Assembly: GCA_009760855.2 (NCBI GenBank)
Contig: WPIO01000116.1
Span: 840,001 to 904,000, forward strand
Length of the DNA stretch: 64,000 bases
Origin: Cristatella mucedo
Taxonomy: Eukaryota; Bryozoa; Phylactolaemata; Cristatellidae
Direction of reading: 5' to 3'
Made by a program: the position numbers and the translations under genes. The notes beneath the pieces were generated by a model, which did no database searches, was not told the origin of the DNA, and saw nothing but the letters and a program-made list of their open reading frames with translations. Of this stretch, positions 51,801-63,800 are shown in pieces (the first letter of the stretch is position 1; every line of letters starts with the position of its first letter).

Positions 51801-54800
51801 GGAGCAGAAAGAATCGGCGGCTAAAGATTGCTGCACTGGGTGCGCTATGGAGGCCAGCTGAGCTAGGCTAGTGCACTAACTGGAAGCTGCTGCAGGGACC
51901 AAATTAGCAGGCAATCGATATGGTTTAGACTTGTAGAGGAGAGAATTTTCAAACGACCGGCCAAGAAAGTGCCCTGGCTGAGTATGTGGCAGAGCACAGC
52001 CGAAAGCATGCTATCGGTTGCATGCCATGCCTTGTGCATGCCCGATAACTGGAGCTCGGTTTATGGAAAGCCAAATGAAAATGTAAACTCTTCCATGAAA
52101 ACAAACTTCGATTCTGAATAAGTCAAAGGGAGCATGAGGCATACAGAGATGACTTCCGGCAGCACATTGGATAATGTGGAGGTGGCCGGATCACGGTCTG
52201 TGGCTCTTTCGTACGGTGCAGGTACTCAAGCCACTGCATCTGATTACAGACCAGATTGACTTTGTGGACCAGGACCCTTATATTAAGGCGAGGAAAACAA
52301 TGGCTGTGTGCCTAACGACTGCTGGGCGACTACTCTATTTATCAGCCAGATACTAGAACTACTACTACTACTACTCAAGTTAATAATATTAATAACACAT
52401 TTGCATAGCACCCTCAGAGAACTGAATCTCTCTATAAGCACTTTCTAGACACTACATATAAAGCATCACCAAATGTTTGGTGGTAACATCCACAAGCAGG
52501 TACAGGCACATGAAGGACTAATCACAAAGACTCAGCAAATGCTGTAAAGGGTGCATGCTAAGCTTTGTTTTAAATGTCAGAGGACGTTGCCGCATGCTCC
52601 GGTAGTGAATTCCACGCTTTGGGAGCACAGGAACTTAAGGCACGGTCTCAAATGGTTTTGAGGTTCGTACGAGATATAGCTACACGATTCGAGTCAGAAT
52701 ACCTAGACATATAGCTAAGAGCAGGTCAAATTTTTCAATGGCACTGTGGACTTCATGGATTGGCCGAGTGAGTGCCAACGATGCTGAGAGACACAGCAAA
52801 GGCTGTGGGTGAGCACATAAAAGAAAATTATTTACCGGCTGATAGCTAGGATGTACCACCGCATGAAGGGACTAAAAGACGGGAAAATAATCTTACGCAG
52901 CCATAGCTATGCTGGTACTAATACACGAAGTACGATGATACTATGTCTAGCGTTGCTAGTACCTACTCCAGATTATTTTGGAATGTGCAAAGGTTTTGGC
53001 TTATAGCTTCAAAAACTTTTTTGCAGGAGTACGACAAGCCAGTCGATGATTGCCAAATGGCTGATGTGAATGCTTGTGGCCCTGAGTTTAAACTGTCAGC
53101 ATAAATCAAAGCAATTGATGACTCTAATGACTTCAACTCAGCACCGTCACAGCTAGAATTGCATAGTCGATACAGTGCCATTACCACCAAGAGCAAACAG
53201 ATTGCTGAGCTAGATGGAACTCACGAGTCAAGCATAATCACTAACTTAGTGGAAAGTATATGCAGACCATTCGCCATAAAAGTATGCCTACGTGCCAAGT
53301 AAGTAAGTCGTTAAACCTAATGGCCATGGCTTGTCATCAAACGTTCAGTGGAGGGATCATTCTTATGGCACCCAGGATCAGTTCAATCCATTCATACTGT
53401 AATGACACCACAAAAATGCCCACAAGGTGACCGGAAATGGCCCATAGCCTTGCACGATTCAAATGCCCAGCCAACGTACCCAGCTGTGCAGCAATTGGGT
53501 ATGCACTTGCCGGGACATTTTCAGCATGCCACCTCAGGGAAAGCATGGGAAGCTGCCGCAGCCAATTGCCACTGCCACGGCTATAGAACCTGACTTATAA
53601 CAATAACAATAATGCACTTGATAAAGCGCACTCAGAGACCTTAATCTCTCTCTCTAGGGGCTTTACATTTGCTGCAAAAGGAAATGCAATTGAACGGTAA
53701 GTAAAATCATGCTTGATAAACAAACAAAATTAATAACATAGTTAGGGGTGACATGCACAGGGTCAGTATGCAAATGTGGTTAGTGGCAGCATGCACAGTG
53801 TCAGCACGCATAAGCACGTCAAGGACGAATCACATGGACCCACTGAATGCTGTCCTAAATAGGTGTGTTTTTAAATTCTTTTTAAATGTGGTCAGGTCAG
53901 GGGATGTTCTGACGCAGGTCGGAGGGAGTTCAAGGCTTTGGGAGCATACGAACTAAATGCACGGTCTCCAAAGGATTTGAGGTTTGTACGGGGTATTTGT
54001 AGATTGTTGGATTCCGAAAAGCGGGTGGTACGATGCTTGGCCTGATGGGGGAGTATATCTGAGAGATAGGCTGGAGCCAAAGAATGAAGTGACCTAAAAG
54101 TGAGCGACAAAACCTTGAAGTCAATCCGTTGCTTGACGGTAGCCAGTGGAAGTCGGCAAGAAGTGGAGTAATGTGGCAACTTCGACGCTCACAACAGACA
54201 AGCGTAGCTGCAGAGTTTTGCACCAGCTGCAATCGCCTGATCGCACATGCTGGTAGGCCAGTAAGCAGTGAGTTGCAGAAGTCGAGACGGGATGTCACGA
54301 ATGCATGGATCAACTTGGACGTGGTATCCTTATCTAAACAAGCCCACATTTTAGCAATGTTATGAAGCTGAAAATAGGCAGATTCGACTGTGGAGCTGCT
54401 ATGGTCGTCTAACGAGAGGTCGCTTTGGAATATGACACCTAGATTTCGAGCTGATTCAACTGGAGATATGCTGGCAGAGTTAATTTGGAGCATCAGCCTT
54501 TCCCATTTCTGAATCACACTGGGTTTGCCCATAACTAGTAAGTTAGTTTTATCATCGTTAAGTTTTAGAAAATTTGCTGCCATCCATGTGTGGATGTCAT
54601 CCATACATGCAGCAAGTGAGTTGAGAGACTTGGACTTGAGGCAGCTCACAACGTCCGTGACCGACCAGGTAAAATCGCTGGAAACTCTAGGAGCAATCGT
54701 CTTGACTTACTCATAACTGAAAATAGTGCTTAACAACAGATGCAAAAGCTGTACCAAGCCTGCTTACCATCAGCGAATTTCTAGGTTCTAGCCAACTAGG

Positions 54801-57800
54801 CGACTAGGTGACTTCTATGTGACTTCTTTTTGTCTAACAAGAATGGGAGGGGCGAAAATACTCTGCTCGAAGTGAAAGACAAATGAAAAGTTTGATAATT
54901 AATTAATTTATGAATAGATAAGTCAATTTCCAGAAAAATTAGAGGAGTCTCGGGTTTTCTAAGGAAGGCAGCAACAGTGTCTGCATGCCTAGAGTATGCA
55001 TCAAAATCTTTAACAATAAAAACCTGAGAGAAATATTTCACAATCGTTTTCAGTAATTCCATTATAACACTAACTTAACCTACTGCCGAAGTATAGTGGT
55101 TCAAAGCGGGCTCTCTTCCCATCGGTTAGCACCGGCTGCCGAATCAGCACTGCATTTCGTTTGAGGGAGACGCAAAGGAGGCAGTTACACAAAGGAGTTG
55201 ACGAATGAGCGCCTGCCTTTTGCATTTCTCACCGTAGCCCCCTTGTCCTCCATGGCCAGCACAAAGCGGCACGTGTCGCTGCTGCACGACCTGACTGTCT
55301 CCGTACGCCCTTCTCGAAACAGTCTCGTCATGGCAGACTCGTAGGTCAGGCAGAACTTGCCGACGTCCTGCAACAGCAGTTCCAGTGCTCACTTGCAGAG
55401 CAGAGTATGGGGCGTGGCAACACGAGAAACCATGCTGCTCCCGGTCGAGTGCAGCTGGCCGCCACTTACGCGATAGTAGGCTAGCTGCAGCGCCGCCTGG
55501 ATGAAGGCGTCCGGACTGATGCGGGCCTTCTTCATCACTCTCTTGCCGAAGGCGCTGTGTGGTATCAGGTACAGGTCGACGTCATTGGCGAGGTTGTTCG
55601 CTACACGCAGGCTGGTTTCGATGGTGTCGACGCACTGCAGCAGAAAGGCCCGGCATTGCTGTTACCAGAGACTGCTGGCAGCAGCCAGCGCGACGGCAGC
55701 TTGCACTGATCAGCCGCCTGCTTCGGGCAGCGCTGGCAGCATGTCCTCCCACAAACGCTGATGCTGGAATTGTGACCGCACTGCTGCTGCTTCGGCAAGC
55801 GCTTTACCAATGGAAGGCAATGAATGGAATGTAATGACCCCAGCGGCACACCAAATACTACTACTACTACTATTATTAATAGTAATACATTTGTCGACCT
55901 TCGTACTGCACTCTGTACGTTAGCACACCGTTGGATTAATTCATTAATATACTCGAAGCTCGTGAGATTAACAAAGGATACCACACCATAGCAATTGTTT
56001 TCGATTTTTCCTTACAAGCCAGCACATACCTCAGCTGAGAAATCCCACTGAAGACGCAGCGGCTCAGGGACGAAGGCCGACAAAGTGCCAGCGCAATGGC
56101 CATCGTCAGTGTACCTGCATCATAGGTTTGAGAATGTGAAAGGCTTTGGCAGTCGGGCAACACTAGAGCAGCCCAGCAGATACTCTGTGCCACGGGCTAC
56201 TGTGACGCACCGAGAAGCCGCACGCACGAAGCAGCGACTAAGAAAGCTGGCTAAGAAACGGCGAGTCAGCACATTGCATGCGCTTCCGACAGGGTACCCA
56301 AAGCCGAATTTACACTGTCCACTTTGCTTCCGTCTTCTTTCTGTTCTGCAGAAGTCTTGCTTCAGTGTTGGGTGAAGATATCACCAAGACTGGGGAGGTC
56401 AACGCCTTGCAACCACGGAAGCACTGGGGTAAACGCTGGTAAATGACGAACCTCATGTGACATGTGGACTGCCTGCATGGACGCGGTACTATGGCGATCT
56501 ACCGGATCACTGCATCAAAACACGATCGTTGGCTGGTTGACGTCTCAGATCACTCACTTCAGCACGAAAAGTTCTTGATGAAACATGTATTCCCACGCTT
56601 GCGACATAATAGGTGCATCGGCCCTACAGTGCCGAAACGCAGTGAGTTAAGCAGATAGCAGCGGCTGCATGGGGCACTTCCAGTGCGCAGCGTGGCAGTG
56701 TCAAGGCCACTGTCCACTTACCACGAGTGCTCAGCATTGAATCCAGTCTGGAAACAATGAGAAGCGTTAAAGCAAGCGACATCGCTGCACTGATGATCAA
56801 CAAGCGCAATCGGACGCAAAAACGCAGCTGGCAACACGTTCAAGGTCTTGCAAGCACAACGAAGGGATATTTGGATTACCAGGCAGAGAGCTGCAACGTA
56901 GCAGGTGGGGTAGAGAAAGTAGCAATGAATGCACGTCTTTCATTTCTCATACTAACAGTCTTGTAATGAATTTGGAAATCACGCTTTCTTATTAGCAACA
57001 ATGATGCCATTCGCCAATCCCTGGCTGGATAAATAGGTCTGCAGCCATAAAAAACTCACTTACTTCATTGCACAGCCAGAATAGCACCACAGGAGAAATT
57101 ACAAAACAAAGAATTAATAAATTTCGGCCAGCATTCGTATCTGATTTAAACCAAATCGCATGTGCCCCATATATGTGCATGACTGCCGTAATTTTAATTA
57201 TTAAATAATTTAAAATTATTACCAGTAACACCTACCAACTGCATCCCCCACGGATCAGATTCAGTATCATGGCCATGCACAAAGCTTACACTTTCAAGTG
57301 TGATGAGACCCAATTACTTGAAAAGAGATGTTTGATCGGACTGCTTGATTGGCCGGCAGCTCAATCTAGAATTTCACGACTGGATGCAAAGCACCAGTGG
57401 CACTAAAACACAACTTTACACTTCCAGGTATAGCGGGAGGCAATATCACCAGCTGCATTTACTTAGCACCCATCGAGATTAGGGTGGCGGAGCTTGAGAC
57501 CTCGGTAGGTACCCGAGATAGACTGCTATTTACGAAATACCTAAAATGAATTTCAGTCGTACAAAGAATACAAATTGAGTAGGCACTTAATTGACTCAAA
57601 ACAGTAGTCAGACAGACACCGTACTACAGCACAGCCCTGCATGTTAATCATAGTCTACTAGACATGTAATAATGACAGTTAACATGTCTACCATCTTGCC
57701 AGTGTCACAGCTGCTGAAAGATCACCGAGTGATAATAATAATAATAATAACAATGCACTTGATAAAGCACCCTCAGAGAACTCAATCTCTTTCTAGGAAC

Positions 57801-60800
57801 TTTACATTTGCTGCAAACAGAAACGCGATTGAATGGTGAGTAATATCATGTTTGATAAACAACATGAATAACATTGTTAGGGGTGACATGCACAGGGTCA
57901 GCATGCAAATGTGGTTAGTGGCAGCATGCACAGTGTCAGCAGCATAAGCACGTGAAGGACGAATAACAAGGACCCACTAAATGCTGTCCTAAATAGGTGT
58001 GTTTTTAAGTTCTTTTTAATTGCGGTCAAGTCAGGGGATTTTGTGACACAAGTCGGGAGTGAGTTCCAGGCTTTGGGAGCATACGAACTAAATGCAGGGT
58101 CTCCAAAGGATTTGAGGTTTGTACGAGGTATTGGTAAACTATTGGATTCCGAAAAGCGGTGGTACGATGCTCGGCCTGGTGGGGGAGTAGATCTGAGAAA
58201 TAGGCTGGAGTCAAAGAATGAAGTGACCTAAAAGTGAATGACAAAACCTTGAAGTCAATCCGTTGCTTGACTGGTAGCCACTGCAGGTCGGCGAGAAGTG
58301 GTGTGATGTAGCAACTGCAAAGCTCACGACAGACAAGCCTAGCTGTGGAGTCTTGCACAAGCTGTAATCGCCTGATCGCACATGCTGCTATGGCAGCAAG
58401 ATGTATTACCTCCAAAGATGACTGGTCTACTGGATGACACATGGCCATCACATGACATAGACTGAACAAGATCGGACAGGTACATTTTAAACCATCCCAG
58501 AGTACCATTGGAAGAAGACCGATAGCTATTCTCAATCGTTTAAATAAGACAACGTTATCAATAGAGTCAAACGCAGGTGACAAATCAAGCAGGACAAGTA
58601 CAGCACCGTTCTGATCATTGTTGCTGCTCAGAGCTTCGTTTAGCACACGTCGGTGAACAGTTTCAGAGGAGCAATGTCACTTGGATCCCGGCTGGCAATT
58701 CTATTCGTGTCAATGTGATCCATAAATTGCTTAGGGAAAATCTTCTCGAAATAGCTTGGATATGTGAAGAAGAAGGGAGACTGGTCGGTAGTTTTCTAGA
58801 AATGCAGAATCCCACCCGTGCTTTAGTAGTATTGGTCGAAAGAGGGCCGATTGGGGAAATCCCTTACCAAGAGAAGCATTAAAAAAACCTGAACTATGGT
58901 TGGACTTTCAGTAGACTTGATGCTCTATATATGTCTGCCCAAAGAGATAAACAGAAAGAAAGGGATTCTAATAAGAAAACACTAGCTGATTCAACAGCCT
59001 CTTTTGTAGAGCAACAGAAAAGCCTTTACGGCTATCACCCTTCCCACAGCTTTCAGTGGCATTAAAGGATTGCCCACCTCAGAATTCCAACCCACGACCT
59101 TGGGACCGAGGTCGTGAAAGCAACAGCCTTAATTAGTGTGCCATCACAGCTCACCTAATTGCACTATTCACAGGCAAGGATGCACCCTGCCTGCTCCTGC
59201 ATGCAAGTAGGGAGGTGTGATTACTTGAAAGGAGGCTTTGAGCTAGCTCTCTCACCTCAGACAGCACAAAGTGACATTGCAGCGGTTACGCTTGGTGTGA
59301 AAAACAGGCACAAGGATTTGAAACCTGGAGCCAAAGGGACTAGAATCAATGACACCAGCTGCTTTCGGACAAAGGCCAGCCAGCGTGAAAGCAGCCTTTT
59401 AGTGTGGAAGACAGTGGGTTCAGCAACTACTGACGGTGACATATCATGCTTCTCCTATTACCTGGTGCTATTGGGTCATTAGGTGGAATATAAAGCAAAA
59501 ACTGTGCAGCTGGTGCGCTATGTACGATCTTCATGTTTCACTATCTCCATGCTGTTAGAGGTAAGAATCATGAGAAGCTCCTTCTTAAGAAATAAATACC
59601 ACAAAGAATATGTAATATAACGAAAAAATACTGCGTGAAATAAGATAAATTAAAAACAGACTGCAGTTTAAAGACTTACTCGGCCGTTCTTAAAGACCAC
59701 GAGAGAGAAGCTCTTGTCGAACCACCGGTTGTAACAGTTGCCATGCAGCAGTGAGCGAGCATATGTCGACAGCTGGTCGAGATCCTTCTAGAAAGTGCAC
59801 CAAAAATATCGAACAGTCACACAGCCGCCGCTGGCGCCTGCCTCCTTTCCTCCTCCAGGCATGCCACTTGAAAGCTAAAAAGACTGAGTTCAGCTGAAAG
59901 CAAGGGCAAGTAATGCACTGCCACTAGACTCTGCACAAGAGACTTGCAGGATTGAGTTGGTTAATCGCGACTAGTGCTGCTCAGTGACAAGTGCGTGCGC
60001 ATGGGCACGCAGACACACATACAGAGAGACCTTGCCCACGCCCCCAGTGGCAATCAGATCTGCATGCTCTTGGTGGTACGATGTACATACCCGATCTGCA
60101 CAATGCAGCTCCGAATCCAGGACCAGGAAAAAGGTAGCCTACAATAAAATAACGTCCGAAAGTGAGCCGAGTTCGACCAAATTTGCTGATGCTAGCTTTC
60201 ATACACCATCAATGACCATGTTCCACAATATAAGGATCGCACACCTGGAAAAATTCAAAAGAGGTCCCAGCTACATAAAGATACGTCCCTTTATGCTGGC
60301 ACAGAATGCCGAGCTGCTTTGACCCAGTAGTTAAGGTGCTCGCCCGACCAAGGTCTGGCTGAGGTCGTGGGCTCGTGCCCGATGGCAGATGCGAAGCACC
60401 TGAATAGAGAGATAGCTCTCTTGGGGCTATGTACAAATGAATTACATTTATTTATTTATTTAAATTACCTTCTGACCAGCCATTGGCAAAGAAGTCCACA
60501 GAGCTTCACTGAGGCTTTAAAAATGGACTAAGGCCCACAGTTTGTATCGTCCTTACCCACAATTGCGATACCTTATCATAATAACACAATTTTCGCTACC
60601 AGCATGAAAGAGCAGCTAATAAAGAACCTCCAGGGCTAAATATAACACAATTGGTGATCCAGGGCTTTGAGGTTTATACGAGGTAAGGTTAAACAGTTAG
60701 ATTCCGAAAAGCTGGTGGAATGATACTTAGCCTGGTGGGGGAGAAGATCTGATAGGTAGGCTGGAGCCAAAGAATGAAGGAATCTGAAAGTGAGTGACAA

Positions 60801-63800
60801 AACCTTGAAGTCGATGCATTGCTCGACTGCGAGCCAGTGCAGATCGGTGAGAAGTTGTGTGCTGTGACTACTGCAAAGCTCACGACATACAAGCCTAGCA
60901 GCAGAGTTCTGCACCAGCTGTAAGCGCCGGACTGCACAGGCCGGTAGGCCAGCAAACAGTGAGTTACAGAAGTCAAGACGGATGTCACAAATGCACGGAT
61001 TCGTTTAGATGCAGTATCCCTGTCTGAATAAGCCTGAGTTTTAGTAATGTTATGTATCTGAAAGTAGGCAGACTTGACTGTGGAGCTGATGTGGTCGTCC
61101 ATTAAAACGTCTCTTTCGAACTTAGCATCTAGATTTCGTGCAGATTCAACAGGAGATATGCTGGCAGAATTGATTTTGAGCACCAGCCTTTCAAATTTCT
61201 GAATCACACTTGGTTTGACCATACTTAGTAAGTTGGTTTTACCATCATTCAATTTAAGGAAATTTGCTGCCATCCATGTGCGGATGTCATCAATACATGC
61301 AGCAAGGGAGTTGAGAGAATTCGAGGTTCTCGGAGGCTGGGAGGGATCAAAGCAAAGGTACAACTGTGTGTCATCTACATACAAGTGAAAGCCTGGAGCA
61401 AAGTTCTTACTTTGACCCACAAGGCCTGCTGTGGCTTGGCTCCTCCACACCTAGCTAAACTAATGCACAAGTTTCAGCCTCCTCGTGCCCGCAGGTGCTA
61501 TATGGATAATAAATTAGCTGTTCCATTCCTCATCTTAAAGACCGTTGGTGACGTAAGATTTTGATCTGCAGATCTTTGACTGTAGAACTCGCTTCTACAA
61601 TTCTTATGCAACGACAGCTACTCTCCTGCTGCTGACTATGGCAATTCCTTTCCAGCCGTCCTAAGCTGCTACTTTCATGTTAGGCACTACCTCAACTGCT
61701 CTCTTAACTCAGCTATGCTTCCCACTTTCTTTTAATTGCCTGAGATGAAGTGTGTTGGCTACTGAATACGTACGGAAAGTGTGCAATATAAAATTCGCCT
61801 GCACACCCCACATACCACAAACACCCACATACCCTTTGTGGCTTTGTGGAGTAACAGATAAAGATTATAATAATAAGACATTTGATGTAGCACCCTCTGA
61901 GAACTCAATCTGTATCTAGGCACTTTACACTTACTGCAAATGAAGCACGATCGAATGGTTAGAGGTAGCATACCCAATAAACAACAAGAATGACATGGTT
62001 AGGGGTGACATGCACAGGGTCAGCATGCAAGCATAACATCATGCAGTGGCAAGATGTATAAGCACATAAAGGACGAATCACAGGGACCAACTAAATGCTG
62101 TCATAAATAGATGGGTACATCGAATACTGGAATCGCGACATCTAAAAACTGAGTTGCCAGCCCTAACAACTCATCCATTTTGGCCAATGCACAGTTTTCC
62201 CAGTTCTCAACCAACAGATTGAATGCTAGTTTTTTGTGCTCGGTTAAGAGTGATTCGCAGTTTATGAATAGGTGCACCTAGCTCAATCAATTCAGTGTCG
62301 AAAACAGACGTAAGCTCTGTCATACAAATCCTTGTAGTAAGGCTGCAGCTGTTACGCCTACTACTCTGTCTGGGTAATAAGAAGATTTTAATCAGGAATG
62401 CTAAAATTGCTCGAAGCATGTGAAAATATTTATCGACATAGAAAAACGCATGCTGTTGGTATAAATGCAATACGAATGACATTGCCCTAACAAGATTCTT
62501 TATAATCACCCGTATCTGGCCAGGCATGGAGGCCAGAAGCATGTGCACTGTCTCTTTTGGTGAAGTACATTTCATTGATATGGATGTTTTTAAAGGCCGG
62601 CTACTGATATGGGACAAACACCCCTGCCTCAGCCGTCTGTTGATAGCATGCTGCAATAATTTCTATGGGTTCGGATTAGGCGACTGGGTGGGGTACCAAA
62701 TAAGCCCCCAACGGATTTGCCAAAAAAGTACTCGAGTTGTTGGTCAAGCAAATCGGATTTCAAAGCTCAAATTCACTGCTTGGGGACCATCATATTTGAC
62801 AGCAAGGTAACGATTTTAAACCCACAACGAAGTTAGTAAAGTACTTTTTTTGGACGAATCCGTGTGTGGTGCTTATGGTCAGCTGATCCAAACCCAAAAA
62901 AATTGTATGAGCCGATATAGTCGGCGGCTAAGGCAGTGATGTTCGGCCTATATCAGTAGCAGGCCTTTTAAATAAAATTCGGGATCTGTGAAGATGGCTC
63001 GAGCAAAAGACACCATGCTGAAGCTGGTGAACTTTATGTCTGGTCTGATATGGAATATCACACAGAATCGTAGGAGCCACGTCAGTCTCGGCGATACTAC
63101 AAGGATTTGCTTAAACTTAGAGGAGCCGTGATGGCAAACTTGGTAACATGGTTACTTTTCACGACTTGGGCCCTGAGGTATTGAGTTCGAGTCCTGCGGT
63201 GGGCGATCCTTTATTGCTGCTGCAAGCGGTGATGACTGTAAAGGCTCTTCTGTCTATCGCTATACAAAAGAGGCTGTTAAATCAGCTAGTAGTTTAATTA
63301 ATTTAAATTAACCATTTCAGATACAACTTGTTATACTAAACTGTATAGGGCGCGAATCAGTACATGGTAAGCTATTACCTAAATAATGTCAGCTGCAATA
63401 ATCTCTGTGTAGTGCTCAAAGGGAACTAAATTTCTTTCTAAGCTGCTTAAATAGGCTGTATTAAAAGCATGTCAATTGGCTAGTGATAATGCACACAATT
63501 TCCACAAGCATAAGCCCACACAAAGGAAAATAGACACGGACAAATCGAATGATGTACGGAACAGGTGGATTTGCATTGAATGTTTCATAGCCAGTAACGA
63601 AAGAATTCCATGCTTCGGTTGCATACCAACTAGTCAGGTGGTCTTCAAAGGGCTAAAGGCATGTCTGGATTCATATGGGTCGGCCAGAGCAAGGGACCTA
63701 ACAGCAAGTAACTAATCAGTCGATACTTCCTAAACTAATCAGTCGATACTTTTTTCGATGGGGATTCAGTGAGGTCAGTGAGAAATAGTGTAATGCAGCA

